A DNA stretch of 30,425 nucleotides from JAWLFI01 sp964525165 (GTDB lineage Bacteria > Bacteroidota > Bacteroidia > Chitinophagales > Saprospiraceae): contig CAZGGG010000035.1 of assembly GCA_964525165.1 (NCBI GenBank), forward strand, positions 1 to 30,425. The letters run 5' to 3'. Made by a program: the position numbers and the translations under genes. The notes under the pieces were generated by a model. The model worked only from the letters and a program-made list of their open reading frames with translations, ran no database searches and was not told where the DNA came from. Of this stretch, positions 17,317 through 25,696 are shown in pieces (the first letter of the stretch is position 1; every line of letters starts with the position of its first letter).

Positions 17317-17703
17317 ATGGAAATGATTAATGCTATAGGAAGAAGAAAAGCCTCTGTGGCTCGCGTATACCTTACGAAAGGGAAAGGAGCGATACAGGTC
17401 AATGGTAAAGAAGTCAATGACTACTTTCCTCAGAAACATGTTCAATTGGAAATCACTCGTCCCTTCAGAATTCTGGAGATCGAAAACGAGTATGACCTGA
17501 ACATTAATGTTGCAGGAGGAGGTTTCAAAGGACAAGCAGAAGCAACTAGACTTGCCATCTCAAGAGCTTTGGTGAAGTTGAATGAGGACTTCAGAAAACC
17601 ATTGAAGTCAGAGAAACTGCTCACTCGTGATGCCAGAGAGGTGGAACGTAAAAAATACGGTAAGCCTAAGGCACGTAAGAGCTTCCAGTTCTCTAAACGT
17701 TAA
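17317..17703 (+). CDS. rpsI: 30S ribosomal protein S9
   Basis: A 128-residue S9. It begins MEMINAIGRRKASVARVYL, contains GGGFKGQAEATRLAISRAL and ends in the basic tail RKKYGKPKARKSFQFSKR, whose last Lys-Arg reaches the P-site tRNA in the ribosome. It lies 12 bases after rplM, the conserved pairing, and 38 bases before rpsB. Confidence 0.97.
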   Translation: MEMINAIGRRKASVARVYLTKGKGAIQVNGKEVNDYFPQKHVQLEITRPFRILEIENEYDLNINVAGGGFKGQAEATRLAISRALVKLNEDFRKPLKSEKLLTRDAREVERKKYGKPKARKSFQFSKR

Positions 17704-17741
17704 TTTCTTTTTCCCATTACAAATGCAATAACAAGCTAATC

Positions 17742-18470
17742 ATGCAAAAATTAGAACATAAAGCTTTACTGGATGCCGGTGTACATTTTGGCCACATGAA
17801 GAAAAAGTGGAACCCCAAAATGAAGCCTTACATCTTCATGGAGAAAAGAGGTATCCACATCATCGACCTGAACAGAACCGTTGAGTGCTTGCAGGAAACT
17901 GCTGCAGCTATGAGACAAATGGCTAAATCAGGTAAAAAGATCTTATTCGTAGCAACGAAGAAACAAGCTCGTGCGATCGTTAAAGAAGCTGCCTTGTCTG
18001 TAGGAATGCCTTACGTAACCAACAGATGGTTAGGGGGTATGATGACCAACTTCTCTACGATCAGAAGATCCATAAAAAAGATGCAGAACATCGACCGTAT
18101 GTTGAATGACGGTACTTTGGATAGCGTTACCAAAAAAGAACGTCTGACCCTAACTCGTGAAAGAGATAAGTTGGAAAGAGACTTAGGTGGTATCGCAAAT
18201 CTCAATCGATTGCCTCACGCTATTTTCGTGGTCGATATCGAGCATGAGCACCTTGCTGTAGCGGAAGCTAAGAATTTGGGTATGAAGACCTTTGCTATGG
18301 TCGATACCAATTCTAACCCTAACAAGGTAGATTATGCTGTACCGGCTAATGATGATGCAGCTAAGTCTATTGAGATCATCGTAAACTATCTGCGAGATGC
18401 TGTGAAAGAAGGACTCGAAGAGCGCAGAAAGTCTAAAGATGCTGAGGGCCAAAAAGCTGAAAAAGCTTAA
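17742..18470 (+). CDS. rpsB: 30S ribosomal protein S2
   Basis: A 242-residue S2 with the typical LLDAGVHFGHMKKKWNPKMKPYI opening, VTNRWLGGMMTNFSTI and LPHAIFVVDIEHEHLAVAEAKNLGM blocks, and a lysine- and glutamate-rich tail. It sits between rpsI and tsf, an order common in Bacteroidota. Confidence 0.97.
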   Translation: MQKLEHKALLDAGVHFGHMKKKWNPKMKPYIFMEKRGIHIIDLNRTVECLQETAAAMRQMAKSGKKILFVATKKQARAIVKEAALSVGMPYVTNRWLGGMMTNFSTIRRSIKKMQNIDRMLNDGTLDSVTKKERLTLTRERDKLERDLGGIANLNRLPHAIFVVDIEHEHLAVAEAKNLGMKTFAMVDTNSNPNKVDYAVPANDDAAKSIEIIVNYLRDAVKEGLEERRKSKDAEGQKAEKA

Positions 18471-18514
18471 TCCTGAGTGTCAGATTAATTCTAAAGACCA
18501 TAAATAATAAACAA

Positions 18515-19339
18515 ATGAGCATATCAGCTGCTGATGTAAAAAAACTGCGCGATACGACCGGCGCAGGTATGATGGATTGCAAGAAAGCGCTTACCGAGGC
18601 TAATGGAGACTTCGATAAAGCCATTGAGATCCTTCGTAAAAAAGGTCAAAAACTATCTGCTAAACGCGCAGACAGAGATGCAAAAGAAGGTGTTGTCATG
18701 GCAGTCGTAAGTGATGACCATAGCAAAGGTGTTTTGGTGAAATTGAGCTGTGAAACAGATTTCGTCGCTAAAAACGAAGACTTTATCAATTTTGCTACTG
18801 CCATCGCTAATATCGCTATCCAGGACCTGCCTTCTAAAGAAGATCTATTGAATAGCAAACTAGATGATATCACCGTTCAGGAAAAAATCACGGAACAAAT
18901 CGGTGTAATTGGTGAAAAAATCGAATTAGCAGACTACGCAACTTTGGAGGCTGCTATGGTGGTACCTTATATCCACATGGGATACAAAGCCGGTGTAATC
19001 GTTGGTTTGAATAAAGCTTCTGACAGCTTTGAAGATGCCGGGAAAGATGTAGCTATGCAAGTAGCCGCTATGCGTCCTACCGCTGTAAGCCAAGAAGGTG
19101 TTCCTCAGGAAATCATCGACAAAGAATTAGAAATTGGACGAGAAATCGCTTTGAAAGAAGGTAAGCCTGAGCAAATCGTTGATAAAATCGCTCAAGGAAA
19201 ACTAAATAAATACTTCAAAGAAAATACGCTCCTTCCACAAAGCTTCGTGAAAGACAGCAACATGACTGTGGAAAGCTACTTAAAATCAGTAGACCCTGAT
19301 TTAACAGTGGTTGATTTCAAGCACATCGAATTAGGATAA
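18515..19339 (+). CDS. tsf: translation elongation factor Ts
   Basis: EF-Ts recycles EF-Tu by releasing GDP. The 274-residue protein starts with the UBA-like domain (VKKLRDTTGAGMMDCKKALTEANGDFDKAI) and has the CETDFVAKNEDF signature that contacts EF-Tu near residue 90, then the core dimer domain. It is the last gene of the ribosomal cluster: a strong terminator follows after 15 bases. Confidence 0.97.
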   Translation: MSISAADVKKLRDTTGAGMMDCKKALTEANGDFDKAIEILRKKGQKLSAKRADRDAKEGVVMAVVSDDHSKGVLVKLSCETDFVAKNEDFINFATAIANIAIQDLPSKEDLLNSKLDDITVQEKITEQIGVIGEKIELADYATLEAAMVVPYIHMGYKAGVIVGLNKASDSFEDAGKDVAMQVAAMRPTAVSQEGVPQEIIDKELEIGREIALKEGKPEQIVDKIAQGKLNKYFKENTLLPQSFVKDSNMTVESYLKSVDPDLTVVDFKHIELG

Positions 19340-19354
19340 TTTTTTAGATATTGA

Positions 19355-19383
19355 GAGCGGAACTTAGTTTCCGCTCTTTTTTT
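19355..19383 (+). terminator. rho-independent terminator after tsf
   Basis: GAGCGGAA (19355-19362) pairs perfectly with TTCCGCTC (19369-19376) around a 6-base loop and is followed by seven T. It separates the tsf cluster from pyrH. Confidence 0.88.
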
Positions 19384-19407
19384 GCCCTTTCGGAAAAAAC
19401 CAGCTGC

Positions 19408-20121
19408 ATGAGTCTTCAGTATAAACGTATTCTCCTCAAATTAAGTGGGGAAACTTTAATGGGAAAGCAAGGATTTGGAATTTCTGCTGACCAATTAACA
19501 CATTACGCAAAGCAAATCAAAACTGCTGCCGACCTGGGCGTGGAAATCGCTATAGTCATTGGTGGTGGTAATATCTTTAGAGGCTTAAATGCAGCAGATT
19601 CAGGTATAGAGCGCGTGCAAGGAGATTATATGGGGATGATGGCAACCGTGATCAACGGGATGGCCTTGCAATCTGCGCTCGAAAGCCAGGGATTGAAAAC
19701 GCGCCTGGTCTCTGCTATAGAAATGAAACAAATAGCCGAACCTTACATTCGACGTAAGGCGATTCGACATCTTGAAAAAGGAAGGGTAGTGATTTTCTCT
19801 GCCGGTACAGGTAGCCCTTATTTCACGACTGATTCTGCAGCTGCTCTCAGAGCCAATGAAATCAATGCAGATGTGATTCTTAAAGGAACAAGGGTCGATG
19901 GAATTTACTCTGCGGATCCGGAAAAAGATCCGGAAGCGATCCGCTTCGACAACTTGACCTTTGCAAAAGTCATCAGCCTCGGCTTAAGCGTTATGGATAT
20001 GACCGCCTTCACGCTCTGTCGCGAAAATAATCTGCCCATTGTGGTCTTTGATGTCAATAATGAGCAAAACCTTATTGATATCATCCAGGGAGCCTCCGTG
20101 GGCACCTTAGTCTCAGGCTAA
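19408..20121 (+). CDS. pyrH: UMP kinase
   Basis: PyrH phosphorylates UMP to UDP, feeding all pyrimidine nucleotide pools, and is hexameric in bacteria. The 237-residue sequence shows the amino-acid-kinase fold: YKRILLKLSGETL, VIGGGNIFRG, DYMGMMATVINGMAL and TGSPYFTTDSAAALRA. The ATG at 19408 is chosen because the longer TTG frame begins inside the tsf terminator region. Only about 25 bases separate the terminator from the start, so the gene either depends on readthrough or has a short promoter I could not recognise. It overlaps comF tail to tail by 4 bases. Confidence 0.95.
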   Translation: MSLQYKRILLKLSGETLMGKQGFGISADQLTHYAKQIKTAADLGVEIAIVIGGGNIFRGLNAADSGIERVQGDYMGMMATVINGMALQSALESQGLKTRLVSAIEMKQIAEPYIRRKAIRHLEKGRVVIFSAGTGSPYFTTDSAAALRANEINADVILKGTRVDGIYSADPEKDPEAIRFDNLTFAKVISLGLSVMDMTAFTLCRENNLPIVVFDVNNEQNLIDIIQGASVGTLVSG

Positions 20122-20819
20122 CCCAAGGCCAAGGCCGCAATGCTTAGCTTACAATTGGGATGCCCTTTCAGAAGGGAGTTGGCACAAGCTTCAATAGTGG
20201 CGCCTGTGGTAATCACATCGTCCAGTATCAGAACATGATTCGGTAGCTTCGTATAGCGATACGAAAAGGTGAAGGCAGATGCCATATTCCGCAATCGTTC
20301 TGTCCGGGTCTTTCTCGTTTGCGACTCTGTTTTCCTTTTTCGCACCACCAAATCCTCCCATACAGGTATGCCGGTCATTTCTTGCAGACCCTCTGCAATG
20401 ACGGCCGATTGATTGTATCCCCTTACCCTCAACTTCTTTGGGTGAAGTGGAATAGGCAAAATAGCTTCAATCCCATCGAAAAAGCCGGAACGATTCCAAA
20501 GCTTTCCCATTCTTCTCCCCATCCAGATCCCTACTTCTTTCCTAGATTCATATTTGAGCGCATGCAACAGACTCTGAGACACCCCCCCTTTTTGAAAGTT
20601 TAAAAGACTCGCCGCTTTCTGAAACGGGATCCGCCCATAAAAATGCCTGGCCACCGGATTATCCTCCACAGCGTCAAAGTCCGTTTCGTAATACTCCTTC
20701 AAACAAGAGACGCAAAACTCATGTTGCGGCACAACTGAGTCTGCCTGACAGGACAAGCAAAGCTTTGGGAACAGCATTTCCCATGCGGAACGAGCCCAAA
20801 CCTTTGCAATGGATTCCAT
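20118..20819 (-). CDS. ComF-family phosphoribosyltransferase-like protein
   Basis: A 233-residue ComF-type protein. A four-cysteine zinc-binding region (Cys21, Cys24, Cys36, Cys39) precedes a type I phosphoribosyltransferase fold whose PRPP loop is LILDDVITTGATIEAC near residue 200. ComF proteins are linked to DNA uptake in naturally competent bacteria, but many carriers have no known competence and the reaction is unsettled. The gene starts 2 bases after the protease gene, so the two are probably co-transcribed. Confidence 0.88.
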   Translation of the reverse strand: MESIAKVWARSAWEMLFPKLCLSCQADSVVPQHEFCVSCLKEYYETDFDAVEDNPVARHFYGRIPFQKAASLLNFQKGGVSQSLLHALKYESRKEVGIWMGRRMGKLWNRSGFFDGIEAILPIPLHPKKLRVRGYNQSAVIAEGLQEMTGIPVWEDLVVRKRKTESQTRKTRTERLRNMASAFTFSYRYTKLPNHVLILDDVITTGATIEACANSLLKGHPNCKLSIAALALG

Positions 20820-20821
20820 AC

Positions 20822-21982
20822 TTATTGCTTTAATCGAATCGGAACCTTAAACTCCTTTTGCTTTCGAATCACGGTCAGCTCAAATATCTGACCCACTTTT
20901 GATTCTGATAACAATTCTTCTAATTGCTCGATGGTGCTCACAGTTCTTCCATCTACAGCAGTTATAATATCAAAAGGTCGAAGACCCGCATACTGTGCTG
21001 CACTACCGGCTTCTGTATTTAAAATCAAGATTCCTTCATCTGTGCTGAGTTGTAACTCGTCCGCCAAAATACGATCCAAAGCCGTCACCTCAAATCCCAA
21101 TGAGCCGTTGGTCGCGCGTGTTAATATTTCTTCTACGATGGTTCTGACCGCTTCTACGGGTATAGCGAAAGAATATCCTGCGTAGACTCCTGTCGGCGTG
21201 GCAATTGCGGAGTTGATTCCGAGCAACTTTCCGTCTGCATCCACCAGAGCACCTCCCGAGTTGCCCGGATTGACGGCTGCATCTGTCTGAATAAAATTGG
21301 TAAACTTTTGCTTCCCACGATCTACAGCGATTTCCAAGTCACGTCCTTTCGCACTGATGATACCTGCTGTCACCGTGGAGGTCAAATAATCAAAGGGATT
21401 GCCGATTGCCAGCACCCAATCGCCTACCTCCGCCTGCTCTGAATCTGCCCACTTTATCGTCGGCAAGTCACTCGCTTCTATCTTCAAAACGGCAATATCC
21501 GCATCAGGTGCCGCTCCAATTTTGTCAGCCCGAAATTTACGGCCATCTGAAAGCGTAATTTCAACGATATCTGCAAATTCTACTACGTGATAATTGGTCA
21601 CGATATAGCCGTCATTAGAAAAGATCACTCCGGAACCACTCCCCTCCCGACGATAGAAAGGCGATAGGCCTCCCCCAAAAAACTCTTCGAAGGTAAAGCC
21701 TCTTCGGTTTCTCCTGCGAGCTTCCGCACGTTCTGCACTTTCTTCAGCGCGAATATGCACCACTACCGGCGTGGCTTTTTGGGCCGCTTCCGCAAAAGAA
21801 AGAGGACGCTCATCATTGGGCATGACCCAATCCTTAGAAACTTTCTGCTGCACCTTGGCTGATGAAGCCATTGCTGCTCGTTCTGTCCCCCATCCGTCGA
21901 CAGGTAACATCCACCAAAATAAGGCGAAAACAAATGCTCCTCCTACTATTCCACCAAAGACGATATTTAAAAACGCTTTCAT
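20822..21982 (-). CDS. HtrA/DegP-like periplasmic serine protease with one PDZ domain
   Basis: A 386-residue trypsin-like protease. An N-terminal membrane anchor (about residues 5-27) places it in the periplasm. The catalytic triad is visible: His132 in TNYHVVE, Asp162 in DADIAVLKI and Ser242 in NPGNSGGALVD. A single PDZ domain follows (about 285-386). One PDZ makes it DegS-like in layout, whereas DegP/DegQ have two. A loop rich in Arg, Glu, Phe and Gly (about 85-112) replaces the usual LA loop. AGGA about 10 bases before the ATG is one of the few SD-like sites here. comF follows after 2 bases. Confidence 0.9.
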   Translation of the reverse strand: MKAFLNIVFGGIVGGAFVFALFWWMLPVDGWGTERAAMASSAKVQQKVSKDWVMPNDERPLSFAEAAQKATPVVVHIRAEESAERAEARRRNRRGFTFEEFFGGGLSPFYRREGSGSGVIFSNDGYIVTNYHVVEFADIVEITLSDGRKFRADKIGAAPDADIAVLKIEASDLPTIKWADSEQAEVGDWVLAIGNPFDYLTSTVTAGIISAKGRDLEIAVDRGKQKFTNFIQTDAAVNPGNSGGALVDADGKLLGINSAIATPTGVYAGYSFAIPVEAVRTIVEEILTRATNGSLGFEVTALDRILADELQLSTDEGILILNTEAGSAAQYAGLRPFDIITAVDGRTVSTIEQLEELLSESKVGQIFELTVIRKQKEFKVPIRLKQ

Positions 21983-22088
21983 TTCTTTTCCTTTACTTCT
22001 ATTAACAACTTATTGATAAGATGTTTTCTTGTGTTGCTGCATGTATGTTCGCCACACAACTTGAAATATCGGGTAGATTAGGGATTTT

Positions 22089-22721
22089 TCAAACTGCTTG
22101 AAACCAAAACTTTTTCAATGTCTGATAAGTTTCCTGCTCCTCTTTGATATTGGCAATTAATTCTTGAGTAGCTCTGTATTTCCATTTCCTTGCATTGACT
22201 TCATTCCCTAAATCCAAACTTTCAGCAATCTCTCTCATTTTATATCCTTCCAGCCACATTTGAAGAACAGCCAGTTTACGACCCTTCATTCGCGAAAGTT
22301 CTTTTTGCAACAAGTTTCTGCATTCCTCCTCTAGGACCTCCCAGCTTAAATTTCCGGAACCACAGACGCTGTCCATAAAGTAATGTTCACATAATAAAAC
22401 GGTCCGGCATTTCATACGTGACCAATTCCTGCAGATTCCTTTTACAATCCCTATAAAGTAGTTGGTTAAGGAGGATTCCCCCTTAAACTTACCCATGGCC
22501 AACTGCTCATTTAGTTTCAACACAGCTTGTTGTACTACATCCATCAATTCATCCGGTCGACAGCCATACCTTCTGAGCATACTTTTAATAATTCTTAGGG
22601 TTTCGGGTTGATGATAGATCTGTTCAATAGCACGTTTTCGCTCCTCAGCATTTGTTCTCAGTTTATCCATCCATTGCTGGGTAGGCAAGCTCTGCAGCTT
22701 CTTTAAATCTAAAGTCTTCAT
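22089..22721 (-). CDS. ECF-type sigma-70 family RNA polymerase sigma factor
   Basis: A 210-residue sigma factor with region 2 around residues 55-105 (PDELMDVVQQAVLKLNEQL and TNYFIGIVKGICRNW) and a region 4 helix-turn-helix around 165-192 (KMREIAESLDLGNEVNARKWKYRATQELI). It is somewhat divergent from textbook ECF factors, and four of its cysteines lie in the linker. No anti-sigma gene is adjacent on either side. The next gene, divergently placed across a 327-base spacer, encodes a small secreted protein that might be a target. Assignment of regulon or signal is not possible from sequence. Confidence 0.82.
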   Translation of the reverse strand: MKTLDLKKLQSLPTQQWMDKLRTNAEERKRAIEQIYHQPETLRIIKSMLRRYGCRPDELMDVVQQAVLKLNEQLAMGKFKGESSLTNYFIGIVKGICRNWSRMKCRTVLLCEHYFMDSVCGSGNLSWEVLEEECRNLLQKELSRMKGRKLAVLQMWLEGYKMREIAESLDLGNEVNARKWKYRATQELIANIKEEQETYQTLKKFWFQAV

Positions 22722-23048
22722 AATAATCAGTTATAAATTCATAATTAATCATACAGGATCGTCATCCTAGCTCTAAAGATGGAAATTGAAAACCTATGGG
22801 TAAAGACCTAATTGAAGAGTTTTCAGACTATATGTCTAAAATCAACTAAAAATTAGACATATGGTATAATTAAATATGTAACATCCATTGGATTCCTTTG
22901 GCATACGGGCTGATGTATTTTTTCTTATCGAGTATTTACTACCAAAAAACGAAAAGGGTATTCCAAAATCCGAAAATGAATCCTTTTGCTACCCTGCATG
23001 TAGCATCTTTGAATTGTAATTGAAAACAACCCTATAAAAAACAATAAC
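22722..23048. other. divergent regulatory spacer, no gene
   Basis: No ORF is supported in these 327 bases. It holds a 10-bp inverted repeat (22830-22862), a 5-bp palindromic AGGAT/ATCCT near 22757, and two imperfect related blocks beginning TCCTTT (22893-22917 and 22981-23002). The -7-like CATCTTTG at 23004-23011 (7/8) may serve the secreted protein gene. Confidence 0.5.
22830..22862. promoter_or_regulatory. inverted repeat, possible operator
   Basis: ATATGTCTAA (22830-22839) and TTAGACATAT (22853-22862) are exact inverted copies separated by 13 bases. No T run follows, so it is more like a protein-binding site than a terminator. It lies between the sigma factor gene and the secreted protein gene. 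Confidence 0.4.
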
Positions 23049-23615
23049 ATGAATACTCTTAAAAACATTACTCTTTTCGTTCTTGCCAGCTTTTTCTCTG
23101 TAGCTCTTTTTGCTCAGGATGACTCAGATGCAAGCCATGCAGTAACTGCTAATTTTGCTTCTGTAACAGTCGTTGACTTGGAATCTAATAATCCATTAGA
23201 TATAACGCTAACTGCAGATTACGGTCAACTTGAGGCGGGTGAAGCTATCGACGAAGTTTCCGTTGCTTCTAACCAAGACATCTGGTTAAACTGGACCGCT
23301 TTTGCTCCTGATGAGAATGGTGCATCTTTTGACATCGTAGTAAAAGCTGATCAAAATATGAACTCTGGCTGGGGACTAGACCTTTCCGTTACAGATTTCA
23401 ATAAAGAAGTAGGAGGTGCTGTTCAGCAGAATCAAACACTTGAACTTTCTACTACCGACCAACAAGTAGTTAGAAATATTCATAGCGTTGCTTGGAGTGG
23501 AGATGGTATCAACAAAGGAGCCAATTTAAAATATGACCTTGTAATCAGAGACGCAGATGCGATGAGTTCTGCCACAGGAACGATTAACGTGACCTACACG
23601 ATCGTTGCAAAATAA
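23049..23615 (+). CDS. small secreted beta-rich protein of unknown function
   Basis: I do not recognise a named family. The 188-residue product has a good signal peptide (about 1-22, ending LFAQ) and a mature part with no cysteines, rich in Asp, Asn, Thr, Val and Ala and with alternating strand-like segments (ANFASVTVVDLES, DITLTADYGQL, YDLVIRDAD, TINVTYTIVAK). This suggests a single Ig-like or pilin-like beta sandwich exported to the periplasm or surface. There is no visible type IX sorting domain. It is monocistronic, closed by a strong terminator, and divergent from a sigma factor gene. The A/T-rich leader and clean terminator suggest strong expression, which is inference. Confidence 0.75.
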   Translation: MNTLKNITLFVLASFFSVALFAQDDSDASHAVTANFASVTVVDLESNNPLDITLTADYGQLEAGEAIDEVSVASNQDIWLNWTAFAPDENGASFDIVVKADQNMNSGWGLDLSVTDFNKEVGGAVQQNQTLELSTTDQQVVRNIHSVAWSGDGINKGANLKYDLVIRDADAMSSATGTINVTYTIVAK

Positions 23616-23637
23616 ATGCATCAAACAAACTTATACG

Positions 23638-23668
23638 AAGCCTTCACTCTTTAGTGAGGGCTTTTTTT
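23638..23668 (+). terminator. rho-independent terminator after the secreted protein gene
   Basis: AAGCCTTCACT (23638-23648) pairs with AGTGAGGGCTT (23653-23663), 11 pairs with one G-T wobble and a 4-base loop, followed by a T run. It reaches the stop codon of the convergent gene. Confidence 0.85.
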
Positions 23669-24215
23669 ATGATTCATGAATACGGCGGGCCTGTTCAAAG
23701 TGTCTGAGATTGTGGTAAATCACGAACCTAAAAATATCTCCCAGCTTAAATTTGATCCAGGGCCCTAAGGTGGTTTTTACACGGGTACGATTCCAGTCGA
23801 TATCCTGCGCTGCATCCAATAGTTCCTTCATTTTCTTTAACTGTGTTCGAACATCTTGAAGAACCGATGAATCTAAGGCTACGCCTTCCGGATTCTTTGA
23901 TTTGAACGTTTTCATCTTTTTGGATCGTTTTTGATTGGGCAGCATAGACTGAGCGGAATAATTCCCCAACCAACCGGTTCGATAGCTACTTTGATGGCTC
24001 GTTTGCCCATTATGGATTGCCTTTTGTATTTCGGGTATATACACTTCCATATACCTTCTCAAATGTTCCATACATTCCAATAGGGACCATCCGCCGTTTA
24101 CCGGCTTCTGGTTTAATTGCTCAGAATTCCATCTTTCCCAACTGTCCAATTGTTCTATCTGCGATGAGCTGATAGCCTTCATTTCCTTTATTATTTCTCG
24201 TTTATTTAATTCCAT
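23667..24215 (-). CDS. DinB-superfamily four-helix protein
   Basis: A 182-residue protein with the DinB/YfiT-like helical bundle pattern: an early WERWNSEQLNQKP segment, GGWSLLECMEHLRRYMEVYI in the second helix, and a C-terminal FRFVIYHNLRHFEQARRI. His in ECMEHL and two His in the YHNLRHFEQA block are positioned to form the metal site of this fold. These proteins are often thiol-dependent S-transferases or unassigned stress proteins and are unrelated to DNA polymerase IV despite the name. I use the ATG at 24215; an ATG at 24233 is possible, and the longer TTG frame at 24263 is unlikely. It follows the Crp-type regulator in the same direction. Confidence 0.75.
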   Translation of the reverse strand: MELNKREIIKEMKAISSSQIEQLDSWERWNSEQLNQKPVNGGWSLLECMEHLRRYMEVYIPEIQKAIHNGQTSHQSSYRTGWLGNYSAQSMLPNQKRSKKMKTFKSKNPEGVALDSSVLQDVRTQLKKMKELLDAAQDIDWNRTRVKTTLGPWIKFKLGDIFRFVIYHNLRHFEQARRIHES

Positions 24216-24259
24216 ATGATAAAGATGAGGCATCCTTTTTCCATTTTTCTTGATGCATA

Positions 24260-24796
24260 TCAAGATTTTGTAATCCTGCTTAAGGTTTCCGGACTCATCC
24301 TAAGGTAGTCAGCAATATATTTATGAGGTACTTCTTGCAAGATTTGAGGACTGCGTTCTACCAGGCGCTTATATCTTTCTTTTGCGGAAGGGTGCAGTAA
24401 GTCTATTTCTCTTTCTAATTGCTGCACAGCAAATTGCTCCAAATAAGATTGATAGAATGATCTTCTTGACTCACTGGCATTTACCCAATTCATGAAGTTT
24501 GCTTTCTTCAAAGCCCACACTCGGCTGGACTTGACACATTGCAGGTTCAAACGACTGGCTGCTTCTGTATAAAAACTATCTAATACCGCAATCATATCGG
24601 GAGCATAAGCTAGTCGGATAGTGCGGTCCTGACCCTCGACGCAAACAAAAGCTCTTACAATTCCTTCTCTCAATACATAGATGTGCATATTCCGATCTCC
24701 TTCCCTACACAGGAATGCACCTCTTTTGAAGGATTGATCTTGAAATGGAAGTCCATCACTTTTCATGCCTTCCTCAATGAATTGTAAAACGTCCAT
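24260..24796 (-). CDS. Crp/Fnr-family transcriptional regulator
   Basis: A 178-residue regulator with an N-terminal cyclic-nucleotide-binding fold (FKRGAFLCREGDRNMHIYVLREGIVRAF) and a short C-terminal helix-turn-helix (VPHKYIADYLRMSPETLSRI). The pattern is the common Bacteroidota type that lacks the residues of E. coli CRP for cAMP and has no FNR cysteine cluster. The ATG at 24796 (MDVLQFIEEGM) is preferred to a GTG 25 codons upstream because it fits the family N terminus. It probably controls the DinB-fold gene just downstream. It is divergent from the SRAP gene. Confidence 0.85.
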   Translation of the reverse strand: MDVLQFIEEGMKSDGLPFQDQSFKRGAFLCREGDRNMHIYVLREGIVRAFVCVEGQDRTIRLAYAPDMIAVLDSFYTEAASRLNLQCVKSSRVWALKKANFMNWVNASESRRSFYQSYLEQFAVQQLEREIDLLHPSAKERYKRLVERSPQILQEVPHKYIADYLRMSPETLSRITKS

Positions 24797-24950
24797 AATT
24801 GAAAATACGGAACTTGATGGTTCTTTTGGAAAGTCATTTACCCCTAAACAGAGGTATCTTCCTGAAAGCACGCTCCGGGTTTACCCTGTCCTTTGGTATC
24901 TTTTCTTCTTTTCAAATTGAAGTTTGCCGGAGATTTACGATCTTATGCAC

Positions 24951-25658
24951 ATGTGCGGAAGATCATCTCTTACCCTTACGGAAAAAGAATTGGAGAAACA
25001 TTTTAATGCAAGTTTCTACTCGGACGAGCTAGAGCGATATAACCCTTTGCCCAACTTTAACGTAGCCCCTTCACATGTTATGCCGATTATCAGATCGGAC
25101 GATATGCACCATTTCCGTCCACATCGATGGGGTTTGATTCCATTTTGGGCCAAGGATGAAAATATAGGTTACAAGATGATCAATGCCCGATCCGAAACTG
25201 TATTGCAAAAGAATGCATTCAAGAAAGCCATGTCTCAACGTCGATGTTTGGTGCCTATGGATGGCTACTATGAATGGCAAAAACAAGGGAAAAATAAAAT
25301 TCCATTTCGGATTCAAACCAAAGATCAAAAAGCGTTTATGGCAGCCGGATTATGGGAAAGATGGAAATCGCCTGACGGCAAAGAAGTATATTCTTTTACC
25401 ATATTGACGCAGAACGCATCCCACGGTATTGCTCATATTCACGATCGTATGCCGGCCATCCTCAAAAAAGAAGATCAGATGCATTGGGTAGATATGGATA
25501 TTAAACCGGAAGATGTTTTATCTATCGTTCAACCTTATCCTGATGAGCTGTTGCATTTTTATCAAGTTTCGAATGAGGTTAATAAAGTCAGCAATAATCG
25601 TCAAGATTTGATAGAGGAAGCGAAGCCTCCTGAGGGCGAACAGCTTAGTTTATTGTAA
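24951..25658 (+). CDS. SRAP protein (YedK/HMCES family) with a C-terminal clamp-like motif
   Basis: SRAP proteins form a covalent thiazolidine bond to abasic sites in single-stranded DNA through Cys2 and so shield them during replication. The ATG at 24951 puts Cys at position 2 (MCGRSS), as needed for catalysis once Met is removed; longer frames from 24924 would bury it. NARSE (78-82), GYYEW (Glu108) and HDRMPAI (His164) match the known active-site residues. Length 235 residues. The final five residues are QLSLL, a fit to the bacterial sliding-clamp binding motif QL(S/D)LF. It lies in a cluster that also holds Pol IV and a LexA-like repressor. Confidence 0.93.
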   Translation: MCGRSSLTLTEKELEKHFNASFYSDELERYNPLPNFNVAPSHVMPIIRSDDMHHFRPHRWGLIPFWAKDENIGYKMINARSETVLQKNAFKKAMSQRRCLVPMDGYYEWQKQGKNKIPFRIQTKDQKAFMAAGLWERWKSPDGKEVYSFTILTQNASHGIAHIHDRMPAILKKEDQMHWVDMDIKPEDVLSIVQPYPDELLHFYQVSNEVNKVSNNRQDLIEEAKPPEGEQLSLL

Positions 25659-25696
25659 AAACTTTGGTCAGGGAAAAAATGGTTTTTAAGCCGGTC

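Noticed and set aside
22988..23005. GCTAC/GTAGC inverted repeat upstream of the secreted protein gene
   Set aside because: Arms of five bases with a seven-base gap are too short to claim.
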